DNA of 19,034 nucleotides. Origin: Flavobacteriales bacterium (GTDB taxonomy: Bacteria; Bacteroidota; Bacteroidia; Flavobacteriales_D; Crocinitomicaceae). The stretch covers positions 1 through 19,034 of the forward strand of contig RFNX01000580.1 in the NCBI GenBank assembly GCA_009926905.1. Direction: 5' to 3'. Of the stretch, positions 1 through 6,876 are shown piece by piece. Position numbers and translations under genes: made by a program. A model generated the notes under the pieces. It was not told where the DNA came from. It did no database searches and saw nothing but the letters and a program-made list of their open reading frames with translations. Every line of letters begins with the position of its first letter. Position 1 is the stretch's first letter.

Positions 1-1235
1 GGAAGTAAATCGGGTACAATTTTTAAAATTAATGGCAAAAGCAAAGCACCTCCGGGCAAAAGAAATATCGCCATTGAAGGCATCGATTTCAGAATGTCCA
101 TGAATTGCTTTTTCACTTGCTCTTTTTCTTCTTTATTTAATTCCTGTTTCGTAGATTTTTGAATCAAGGCAATTAAATCTTTGCTTTCTTTCAGTTCGTT
201 GACCAATTTTTCTTTGTTCCGACCTAAGATTCTTAGCCAACGACTTGAAAAACTTTGATAAACAAATTGTGTTTTCGAATTTGAATTAATGAGCGAAATG
301 TCTGTTTGATTCTCTAAAAGGAAACCCATGCATAAATTTTCAGATTCAAGCATTTGTTCTTCATTTAATTTTAAAAGTTGACCAAGATATTTCAGTTTTT
401 CTTCTTCGTTTTCATTAATAACGTGCGTTCCTCGAGTCACAAAAACACCTAATTCATATGTTATAATTGCTAAAATCGGGTGTGAAATAATTGATTTTTT
501 CAAGTCATCTTCCGTAATTCCGTTGATAATCAATCGTTCTATTTCATCGCGTTCTGCCTTTGGTAAATTTGCAGAGGTCAAAAAACGCCACAATAATCGT
601 TGTTCTTTTTCTTCTACTTCATCGTCAGAATAGGCAGCGAAAATGATTCCGTTTAAAATGAATTTCGCGTATTTCGTATAGTTAACAAAGAATGTTTTTT
701 TAGGATGAATTAGAAATTCTCTGTAAAGAATCACGTCCAAAAACACAAAGCAATTTGAAAGGTGATTGAGCCAATAATTCGTTCCAAAAATGGGTGATTT
801 TACGCGAACACGTTCGGCTAAAATGTTTTCAATTTTCGATTCTACTTTTTTGTCTGCAAAAATTGAAAACCAAGAATCCAAGCCACTTGCGGATGGTGCT
901 TCTGCATAAAAATCATTCAGCGATTGTAAAAAATCATTGAAATTAAATTCTTCTTTTGAATGTTGTTTAAAGCAAAAAAGTAAGGTTTCAAACAGCAGTA
1001 ATTTGAGTTTTTCATCCTTTGTAAAATGACTTGATTCTAAATTATTGGAATAAATCAAGGATGTTGGAATTCCGTAAACCAATCCTGTTTTGTTGGAGAG
1101 AAAATGCAGAAACTCCAAAGAATGATTTCCAGATTTATCGAACTCAAGCTTAATATCTTTACTGTCGACAAGAAGAAAATACTTCTTAATCCAATTTTTG
1201 GCTCCCGGCGAAAGTTCTTTTTTATTTGATGGCAT
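1..1235 (-). CDS. LETM1-related protein with TerB-like middle region (3' end cut by window edge)
   Basis: I translated this frame by hand; it stays open for 411 codons from ATG 1235 to the left edge, so the C-terminus is missing. The last visible residues, about 385-411, contain MAIFLLPGGALLLPLILK followed by a VPDLLP run. This matches the hydrophobic, proline-rich LETM1 segment (a membrane segment then Pro-Leu-Leu-Pro), preceded by a basic and acidic helix with KEEKEQVKKQF. Around residues 200-240 an acidic helical stretch (AAYSDDEVEEKEQRLLW) resembles TerB-like helical domains. From memory, Bacteroidota proteins of this type are annotated as LETM1-related and biofilm-associated; mitochondrial LETM1 is a cation/proton antiport factor. 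There is no signal peptide, so an inner-membrane or cytoplasmic location is inferred. The start lies 14 bp inside the preceding barrel gene, which suggests translational coupling. The bacterial function is uncertain. Confidence 0.75.
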   Translation of the reverse strand, partial: MPSNKKELSPGAKNWIKKYFLLVDSKDIKLEFDKSGNHSLEFLHFLSNKTGLVYGIPTSLIYSNNLESSHFTKDEKLKLLLFETLLFCFKQHSKEEFNFNDFLQSLNDFYAEAPSASGLDSWFSIFADKKVESKIENILAERVRVKSPIFGTNYWLNHLSNCFVFLDVILYREFLIHPKKTFFVNYTKYAKFILNGIIFAAYSDDEVEEKEQRLLWRFLTSANLPKAERDEIERLIINGITEDDLKKSIISHPILAIITYELGVFVTRGTHVINENEEEKLKYLGQLLKLNEEQMLESENLCMGFLLENQTDISLINSNSKTQFVYQSFSSRWLRILGRNKEKLVNELKESKDLIALIQKSTKQELNKEEKEQVKKQFMDILKSMPSMAIFLLPGGALLLPLILKIVPDLL

Positions 1236-1683
1236 AACGAACGGCTACAGCTCCACCCCAATTAAAACCAGCACTTGGCACCAAACTCAAACTAGGTCCT
1301 GTATCTAAAGCCAAATTTAAAGGGAAATCTTCAAATGTATATTCAATACCGATAAGTGCAGAAACACCTAAAATAAAATTGCTATTTCTTTCTCCTGTTA
1401 TAATACTTTTTGAAGAAAAGAAACCAAAGTCAGGACCTGCGCCATAATACCAATTGAATTTATCATCGAGCGGATTTACAATTTCGTATAAACCTTGTAC
1501 CCAAATCGTGTTAGAACCTCCACCAATACTAGCTTCAATGGCGCTTTTACTTCCAAATAGGTGTTTACCGTTAAGTGAACCATAGCCTGGAAATCCTCCT
1601 TTGATTCCGACTGCAGTTTTATAGTTTTGGGAAAACCCAAAAGTTGACAAAATCAGGAAACCAAATAATAGGTATTTTTTCAT
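1222..1683 (-). CDS. Small outer-membrane beta-barrel-like protein
   Basis: The 153-residue product starts with a signal peptide (MKKYLLFGFLILSTFGFSQ, cleavage expected near residue 19). The rest is short alternating hydrophobic/polar strands rich in Gly, Phe and Tyr, such as GAGPDFGFFSSKS and ALDTGPSLSLVPS, ending in AVAVRYAIK. That is the pattern of small 8-stranded outer-membrane barrels common in Bacteroidota. The ligand or role cannot be read from the sequence. The gene begins 26 bp after the lamin-tail gene and its last 14 bp overlap the start of the LETM1-related gene. A TAnnTTTG element and a 14-bp palindrome lie immediately upstream, so it may have its own promoter as well as read-through from the larger gene. 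Confidence 0.7.
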   Translation of the reverse strand: MKKYLLFGFLILSTFGFSQNYKTAVGIKGGFPGYGSLNGKHLFGSKSAIEASIGGGSNTIWVQGLYEIVNPLDDKFNWYYGAGPDFGFFSSKSIITGERNSNFILGVSALIGIEYTFEDFPLNLALDTGPSLSLVPSAGFNWGGAVAVRYAIK

Positions 1684-1694
1684 ATAAAATGAAT

Positions 1695-1708
1695 TTTGTG
1701 ATCACAAA
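1695..1708. promoter_or_regulatory. 14-bp perfect palindrome, CRP/FNR-like operator candidate
   Basis: TTTGTGATCACAAA is an exact palindrome in the short gap between the lamin-tail gene and the barrel gene. Its upstream part on the minus strand overlaps a TAACTTTG element (1712-1705) that fits the Bacteroidota -7 consensus TAnnTTTG. The TGTGA/TCACA half-sites resemble those of the CRP/FNR family, but without the usual 4-6 bp spacer. The position would suit a repressor. Regulatory use is inference. Confidence 0.35.
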
Positions 1709-1709
1709 G

Positions 1710-4286
1710 TTACAGTTTACCAGCGACAGTTAACGCTAATTTTTTTGTAAAAAACACACCTCCATTTGTTGAAAATGCCTCAAAGACTAGAACGTAAACG
1801 CCAATACTAGTTTTTACTTGTGTATCCGTTGTTCCGTCCCAACTAAAGCTGCCTTTTGAACCTAAAAGTTCACTTTTGAATAATTCGCGAATCACTCTTC
1901 CTCGGTCATCATAAATGGTTGCTTTTCCAAGCAATCCGTTTTCAGTCAATTCATAATTTGCTTGTAAAACGTCTTCGAATCCGTCGTTATCTGGAGAAAC
2001 AACCTCACTTGTTAAACTCAAAGTTCCATTTGAAACAGCAGGTAAATACTGTGAATTGATGCGTCCAGGCGTTGCAAATTTTACATTTTCAGCAGCCGAA
2101 TGCCAATTGAATCCACTGCTTGAAGCTCCATTTGGATCAATGCGCTCCAAAGATACACCGTCTGTATTGTCTAATAATTTAAAATGCCAACTGTCTAAAT
2201 AGGAAACTTTGTCAATGATTTCGGAATTATAAATCAAATAAACAGTTCCTGAATCGTTATTGTAGCTTGGTAATTCTGAATATAAAAATTTACCGGTTAC
2301 CGAAAAAGGATAATTTTCTTTTACGAATGTTGAATCTTTTCCAACAACAACATAATCATTTGGAAGAAGCAAATAGTTGTCAGAAATTGTTTTGAAATTA
2401 TCAATGGTGTCATTGTCAAAATTCGCAAACTGCCAATCTTTCAAATTAATCACTTTCGATGAATTATTGTAAAGTTCAATCCAGTCGGAACCGCTGTTCA
2501 ATGGATTTTGAAGAATTTCATTGATTACCAAATCCCCAACTGCAGGATTCTCAGGAAGAATGAATTGTCCCAAATAATCGCTTGAATTCAGCCAACAGTC
2601 TGCAACGTTTTGCAAATTCAAATTATAGGTTTGTGAGCCTACTAAATTTTCATTGAACTGAACCGTCATTTGATTTGGATATGCACCAACAATCTGTATG
2701 TTTTGAATCGTCAACGTTGGATTAAATGTCATTGTCGCATTAATCAATGAAACAGAATCCATTCCTTCATTGAAGTGAATTTCTAACCAATTTGGACTCA
2801 AAGCCAACAAATACGTCACTTGTGGATTTTCATTGTCGGGTGTGATATTGTAAACAGAATTCACTGTTCCAGGTGTCCCTCCAAAAATATCGCTAGAAGC
2901 AATCCAATTATTTTCATCTGAACAGGGGTCATTCGGATTAATAAGTTCCAAGGTGAAACCGCCTTCTTTTTTATTTTCATCTTGATACCAGTCATCGGTG
3001 TATGAAAGTTGGTCTAAAACAATACCGTAATTGTCTTTCAGTACAACATCGTCGCCTGAATTATTCAAACTCGGAAAACTTGATGTTGCAACTGCATTGG
3101 TCATAGTGAATAAAGGAACACTTGAAGTCGCACAAAGCACTTTGTATTCGCCAGGTAAAAGCCAACTCGACCCAATTGTTCCTTCACTGGAAGCATCGCC
3201 AATTTTCCAGCCTTGAAGATTAAAAATCTTATTGCTTTTATTGTAGATTTCAATAAATTCTAATTCAGGAAGTCCAAATGATGGACTCGGATCAGCGTAA
3301 AATTCAGAAATGATAACGTCACCTTTTACAACTGAATCAGCCACAAAATAACCAAAAGATGTGGTTTGATTGCCAGCAACATTTCCAGCTAAATCACTGA
3401 TGTTGTTTGCTGAAAGCGTATAATTTGTCCCATTCGTAAAATTGCTGGCATACACCAAATGAACCAAAGCTGGATTTGTCCCGTCAAGTGTTGCTGTAGA
3501 AATAGAAAGCGTTGGTGTCAAAGCATAATTTGCAATCAATTCGCTACTTAAGGTTGTAACAGCTTCGTTGAATAATACATCTACTTGATTCGCACTGATA
3601 ACACTTGCACTGTTTAAAATTGGTGGGGCAACATCAAAAATTTCATTTCCGATATAAATATTGTCATAGAAAAATTTAGTTGAATTACTTGAAGTGTAAA
3701 CACAATTTACACCAAAATGAGTTCCAACTAAATTACTTGGGTCGTTTGCAGTTGCTAGAAGTGTAAAATTATCACCACCTGCAAAATCTGCATACAAACT
3801 CCAATCTCCATTGGCAGCTCTTTTTACTCGGATAGAAGTATTTGTACTGTTCACAATTTGAGCATCTGTTCCAGAACAAATCACAGTAGAAACTCCAGCT
3901 GAAATTTTATATAAACGGATGGCATCTAACGAACCTGCTTCGCCAAATTGAAGGTAATATCCATTTGTGGTTTGGGTTAAATCAGAATTATCGGAAGCCA
4001 AATAAACTCTTCCATAATTACTTGCTGAACCTGCGAAGGATTGCTTGATGTAAAATCGCCATTCTTTCCCATTTAATGTTGTTAATTGATGGGGAATAGA
4101 AAGATAAGAAGTTCCAGCGACTGTATTACTCAACTGTAATTGATTGCTAGTGTTAACTATATAATCGCTTGTAGTTCCACTCCACGTTGGATTTGTCGTA
4201 AAATCACCATCCAAAAAGTCTTCCGTGACTTGAGCAAAGGACAGTGTTTTTAAAAGTAGTATGCTGAAAAGTAAATATAGTCGCAT
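1710..4286 (-). CDS. Secreted multidomain lamin-tail protein with FlgD-like C-terminus
   Basis: The 858-residue product has a signal peptide at residues 1-19 (ending LSFAQ). In order follow a jelly-roll/concanavalin-like region (about 25-215), an Ig-like domain of the bacterial Big/SbsA style (about 220-315, with VDVLFNEAVTT), a first lamin-tail domain (about 321-475, with VIISEFYADPS and LEFIEIYNKS), a second Ig-like domain (about 485-580, with LEIHFNEGMD), a second lamin-tail domain (about 585-740, with LVINEILQNP and DWIELYNNSS) and a C-terminal FlgD-like Ig fold (about 760-858, with SPDNDGFEDVL, IYDDRGRVIREL and SWDGTTD). Such proteins are usually exported and often cell-surface or extracellular in Bacteroidota. 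The C-terminus resembles, but is not a clean match to, type IX secretion sorting domains. No catalytic motif is seen; an adhesive or structural role is likely. It is divergent from asd. Confidence 0.8.
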   Translation of the reverse strand: MRLYLLFSILLLKTLSFAQVTEDFLDGDFTTNPTWSGTTSDYIVNTSNQLQLSNTVAGTSYLSIPHQLTTLNGKEWRFYIKQSFAGSASNYGRVYLASDNSDLTQTTNGYYLQFGEAGSLDAIRLYKISAGVSTVICSGTDAQIVNSTNTSIRVKRAANGDWSLYADFAGGDNFTLLATANDPSNLVGTHFGVNCVYTSSNSTKFFYDNIYIGNEIFDVAPPILNSASVISANQVDVLFNEAVTTLSSELIANYALTPTLSISTATLDGTNPALVHLVYASNFTNGTNYTLSANNISDLAGNVAGNQTTSFGYFVADSVVKGDVIISEFYADPSPSFGLPELEFIEIYNKSNKIFNLQGWKIGDASSEGTIGSSWLLPGEYKVLCATSSVPLFTMTNAVATSSFPSLNNSGDDVVLKDNYGIVLDQLSYTDDWYQDENKKEGGFTLELINPNDPCSDENNWIASSDIFGGTPGTVNSVYNITPDNENPQVTYLLALSPNWLEIHFNEGMDSVSLINATMTFNPTLTIQNIQIVGAYPNQMTVQFNENLVGSQTYNLNLQNVADCWLNSSDYLGQFILPENPAVGDLVINEILQNPLNSGSDWIELYNNSSKVINLKDWQFANFDNDTIDNFKTISDNYLLLPNDYVVVGKDSTFVKENYPFSVTGKFLYSELPSYNNDSGTVYLIYNSEIIDKVSYLDSWHFKLLDNTDGVSLERIDPNGASSSGFNWHSAAENVKFATPGRINSQYLPAVSNGTLSLTSEVVSPDNDGFEDVLQANYELTENGLLGKATIYDDRGRVIRELFKSELLGSKGSFSWDGTTDTQVKTSIGVYVLVFEAFSTNGGVFFTKKLALTVAGKL

Positions 4287-4302
4287 CGAATTTTATAGAC
4301 TT

Positions 4303-4333
4303 CAAATATATTAAATTTGACCTCGAAAATCAA
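4303..4333 (-). promoter_or_regulatory. Bacteroidota-type promoter for the lamin-tail gene
   Basis: On the minus strand, TTG (4333-4331) is followed after 20 bp by TATATTTG (4310-4303). This matches the TTG-N17-23-TAnnTTTG pattern of Bacteroidota housekeeping promoters. Transcription would start near 4296, leaving a leader of about 10 nt before ATG 4286. It is the best-formed promoter in the window. Confidence 0.5.
4312..4319 (+). promoter_or_regulatory. Possible -7 element for asd
   Basis: TAAATTTG fits the TAnnTTTG consensus and would give a leader of about 48 nt before the asd ATG. No TTG is found at the expected upstream distance, so this is weak. It overlaps the divergent promoter of the lamin-tail gene. 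Confidence 0.3.
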
Positions 4334-4373
4334 TCTTTATTGATTTAACATGGATAATTAATAATTTGATAAA

Positions 4374-5360
4374 ATGAGAGTAGCTGTAGTTGGTGCAACA
4401 GGAATGGTAGGAAATGTGATGTTGCAAGTATTAAAAGAACATAATTTCCCCATTACTGAATTGATTCCTGTGGCTTCTGATAAATCAGTTGGAAAGAGAA
4501 TTGAATTTGGTGGATTGGAATTTTCAGTGGTTGGTTTGCAAACGGCTGTTGAAATGCGACCAGACATTGCAATTTTTTCAGCAGGAGGTGAAACTTCCTT
4601 GGAATGGGCGCCAAAATTTGCAGAAGTTGGAACGACAGTTATCGACAATTCATCTGCTTGGAGAATGGATCCCACTAAGAAATTGGTTGTTCCTGAAATC
4701 AATGGCGATGTATTGACGAATGAAGACAAAATCATCGCCAATCCAAATTGTAGCACGATTCAGTTAGTATTAACACTTGCTCCTCTTCATAAAAAATACG
4801 GTGTAAAAAGAGTGATTGTTTCAACGTATCAATCCATAACTGGAACGGGTGTAAAAGCGGTTCAACAAATGGAAAATGAACGCAATGAAATTTCGGGTGA
4901 AATGGCTTACAAATATCCGATTGATAAAAATTGTATTCCGCAATGCGATTCATTTTTGGACAATGGTTACACCAAAGAAGAAATGAAATTGACCAATGAA
5001 ACGAAGAAAATTTTAGATCCAAAAATCAATGTTTCTGCAACGGCAGTGCGTGTTCCAGTTGTTGGAGGCCATTCAGAAGCTGTAAATATCGAATTTGAAA
5101 ATGATTTTGATTTGAATGAAGTGCGTCGTTTATTGCACGAAATGCCAGGAATCACATTGAAAGACGACCCAACAACTTATTCCTACCCAATGCCAAAATA
5201 CGCTGAAGGAAAAGACGATGTGTTTGTGGGTAGAATTCGTCGTGATGAAAGTCAAGTAAATACCTTAAATCTCTGGATTGTTGCCGATAATTTACGCAAA
5301 GGGGCAGCAACGAATGCCGTTCAAATTGCAAAGCTTTTAATTGAGAAAGGATTTATTTAA
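4374..5360 (+). CDS. asd: Aspartate-semialdehyde dehydrogenase
   Basis: The product reduces 4-phospho-L-aspartate to aspartate 4-semialdehyde with NADPH. This is the branch point for lysine/diaminopimelate, threonine and methionine synthesis in the cytosol. The 328 residues are full length for the family. The N-terminal nucleotide-binding loop GATGMVG is at residues 7-13. The catalytic cysteine is C126 in NPNCSTIQ, and the substrate-binding and acid-base region RVPVVGGHSE is at 226-235 with H233. The start ATG leaves no lost N-terminal sequence, since the Rossmann strand MRVAVVG begins at once. It stands alone, divergent from the lamin-tail gene and closed by a hairpin, so it is probably monocistronic. 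Confidence 0.97.
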   Translation: MRVAVVGATGMVGNVMLQVLKEHNFPITELIPVASDKSVGKRIEFGGLEFSVVGLQTAVEMRPDIAIFSAGGETSLEWAPKFAEVGTTVIDNSSAWRMDPTKKLVVPEINGDVLTNEDKIIANPNCSTIQLVLTLAPLHKKYGVKRVIVSTYQSITGTGVKAVQQMENERNEISGEMAYKYPIDKNCIPQCDSFLDNGYTKEEMKLTNETKKILDPKINVSATAVRVPVVGGHSEAVNIEFENDFDLNEVRRLLHEMPGITLKDDPTTYSYPMPKYAEGKDDVFVGRIRRDESQVNTLNLWIVADNLRKGAATNAVQIAKLLIEKGFI

Positions 5361-5362
5361 TT

Positions 5363-5392
5363 AAGTTTTTATGGTTATAGCCATAAAAACTT
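5363..5392 (+). terminator. Hairpin after asd, likely terminator
   Basis: AAGTTTTTATGG and CCATAAAAACTT form a perfect 12-bp stem with a 6-nt loop, starting two bases after the asd stop codon. The following DNA is T-rich (GAATTTTATTTGAGTTTTTA) but has no uninterrupted T-run. The stem is AT-rich and nearly symmetrical, so it could also be part of the operator-like repeats upstream of the next gene. Confidence 0.5.
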
Positions 5393-5403
5393 GAATTTTA
5401 TTT

Positions 5404-5465
5404 GAGTTTTTAGGGTTATAAACTTAATAATCTATATTATTTTCCTATTTTTGTGTTTATAAACA
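5404..5465 (+). promoter_or_regulatory. Promoter region of ATPase gene with palindromic element
   Basis: TATTTTTG (5446-5453) fits the Bacteroidota -7 element and would start transcription near 5460, about 10 nt before the ATG. No matching TTG is seen at -33. An exact 12-bp palindrome, TGTTTATAAACA (5454-5465), covers the expected start site. Upstream, AGTTT...AAACT and a GGTTATAAACTT motif (5414-5425) repeat the TTATAAAC core. An operator role is inferred. Confidence 0.4.
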
Positions 5466-5469
5466 TAAA

Positions 5470-6684
5470 ATGATAGCGAGAAAATTCTATATAAAGCAAA
5501 TAGAACCTTTTATTGATAAACCTTTCATCAAAGTTTTAACTGGACTTAGACGAAGTGGGAAGTCAAGTATATTGAGTTTACTCAAAGACACTTTAGTTGA
5601 AAGAGGAATCAAAAAGGAATCAATCATTCACATCAATTTGGAGAGTTTCCAATTTCGGCATTTAGATACTGATGTTGCAATCTATACGTATCTTCAAACG
5701 CAAATACACGAAAATGAGCGTGTTTACATTTTACTAGATGAAATACAAGAAGTAGAAAATTGGGAGCGCGCAGTGAATGCAATGCTTGTAGATTTTAACT
5801 CGGATATATACATTACGGGTTCAAATTCAAGATTACTTTCTTCAGAACTTTCTACTTATTTAACTGGGAGATACGTTGAGTTTCACGTCCAAACTTTGTG
5901 TTTTGAAGAGTTTCTAGATTTTAGAAAAGTTAGAGGTATATATGATGCCAATCATCGTGATGCTTTTAATGAATTTAGAAAATACGGTGGCTTTCCAGTA
6001 CTTCATACGATGGATTGCGACTTAGAAACTGCTTACAAAATAGTTTTTGACATCTATTCTTCAGCGATATTACGAGATACGGTTCAAAGAAACAATATCC
6101 GTGATACAGAAATATTGGAACGCATTGTGAAATTCGTATTTGATAATATCGGCAGCAGTATTTCTGCTAAAAACATAGCCGATTACTTCAAAGGTCAACA
6201 ACGAAAAATTGATTTGAACACTATCTACAATTATCTAAAGGCTTTGGAAAGTTCTTTTATTGTTTACAGAATACCAAGATACGATGTCAAAGGAAAAGAG
6301 ATTCTAAAAACGCAAGAAAAATACTTTGTTGGCGATATTTCTTTGGTTCACGCAATGACTGGACTAAAGGACAGAAACGCAGCAGGAATATTGGAAAATA
6401 TCGTAATGTTGGAGTTGCGACGTCGGAATTACAAAGTGTATGTTGGTAAATTGTACACTACAGAAATAGATTTTATTGCTGAAAAAGGAAATGAAAAAAT
6501 TTATGTTCAAGTATGTCTAAAAATGGAAGAAGAATCTACTGTCGAGCGGGAATTCAAACCCCTTCTGAAAATAAAGGATAATTATCCAAAATATGTATTG
6601 AGTTTAGATGAAGAATGGACGGATAATGTGGAAGGAGTGAAACATTTGCACATTGCAGATTTCTTGTTACAAGAGAACTTCTGA
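5470..6684 (+). CDS. Stand-alone AAA ATPase, DUF4143/COG1373 type
   Basis: The 404-residue product has a Walker A motif GLRRSGKS (25-32), a Walker B VYILLDEIQ (85-93) and a sensor-like ITGSNSRLL (115-123) followed by LTGRY (131-135). The C-terminal half fits DUF4143, ending in a region around 335-355 (EIDFIAEKGNEKIYVQV) that resembles a degraded PD-(D/E)XK nuclease fold. Between them, around 205-265, lies a winged-helix-like section (SISAKNIADYFKGQ with DLNTIYNYLKAL). Such proteins are frequent in Bacteroidota and archaea, often in many copies per genome and variably present; their cellular role is not established. It has no partner gene here and is flanked by a hairpin and the riboswitch promoter, so it is probably monocistronic. 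The family is clear; the function is not. Confidence 0.85.
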   Translation: MIARKFYIKQIEPFIDKPFIKVLTGLRRSGKSSILSLLKDTLVERGIKKESIIHINLESFQFRHLDTDVAIYTYLQTQIHENERVYILLDEIQEVENWERAVNAMLVDFNSDIYITGSNSRLLSSELSTYLTGRYVEFHVQTLCFEEFLDFRKVRGIYDANHRDAFNEFRKYGGFPVLHTMDCDLETAYKIVFDIYSSAILRDTVQRNNIRDTEILERIVKFVFDNIGSSISAKNIADYFKGQQRKIDLNTIYNYLKALESSFIVYRIPRYDVKGKEILKTQEKYFVGDISLVHAMTGLKDRNAAGILENIVMLELRRRNYKVYVGKLYTTEIDFIAEKGNEKIYVQVCLKMEEESTVEREFKPLLKIKDNYPKYVLSLDEEWTDNVEGVKHLHIADFLLQENF

Positions 6685-6718
6685 ATGAATTAAATTCCCC
6701 CATTAAGAATTTAATAAT

Positions 6719-6726
6719 TACTTTTG
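6719..6726 (+). promoter_or_regulatory. -7 promoter element driving the riboswitch transcript
   Basis: TACTTTTG matches TAnnTTTG. A start about 7 bp downstream falls near 6733, right at the first paired base of the TPP aptamer, which supports the assignment. No TTG is seen at the expected -33 position. Confidence 0.45.
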
Positions 6727-6730
6727 TCCC

Positions 6731-6809
6731 GTCTCTAAGGGGTGCCCGTGACAAGGCTGAGATTATACCCATTGAACCTGTAAGGTAATGCTTGCGCAGG
6801 GAAGATGAC
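6731..6809 (+). ncRNA. TPP riboswitch (THI element)
   Basis: All conserved blocks of the thiamine pyrophosphate aptamer are present in order: AGGGGTGC (6738-6745), CTGAGA (6757-6762, the pyrimidine-sensing loop), TGAACCTG (6773-6780) and GCGCAGGGAA (6794-6803). The closing P1 helix can form between GTCTCT at the 5' end and AGATGAC at the 3' end with one bulge. It sits about 70 nt upstream of the TonB receptor start, in the same orientation. When TPP is plentiful it should lower expression of the receptor. Confidence 0.95.
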
Positions 6810-6812
6810 TGA

Positions 6813-6872
6813 GCTAATTTTATATTGTACAACTTTCAAGAATTAGCCCCTTGTTCTTGTTTAATTTTTTTT
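6813..6872 (+). promoter_or_regulatory. Candidate riboswitch expression platform (alternative hairpins and T-run)
   Basis: Two hairpins share bases. GCTAATT (6813-6819) can pair with AATTAGC (6841-6847), while CAAGAA (6837-6842) can pair with TTCTTG (6854-6859), followed by TTTAATTTTTTTT (6860-6872). The second resembles a short intrinsic terminator and the first would exclude it. Terminator/antiterminator switching is inferred; the stems are weak and translational control is also possible. Confidence 0.35.
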
Positions 6873-6876
6873 AAAA

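Noticed and set aside
1055..1261. 68-residue open frame at the left end
   Set aside because: It is an out-of-frame shadow across the 3' end of the barrel gene and the start of the LETM1-related gene.
4358..4756. Open frame antisense to asd
   Set aside because: It lies wholly over the highly conserved asd gene on the other strand and its translation has no recognisable domain or start context.
5470..6684. ATPase considered as an IS-borne transposition helper (IstB-like)
   Set aside because: The C-terminal half fits DUF4143, and there is no transposase, terminal inverted repeat or target duplication nearby.
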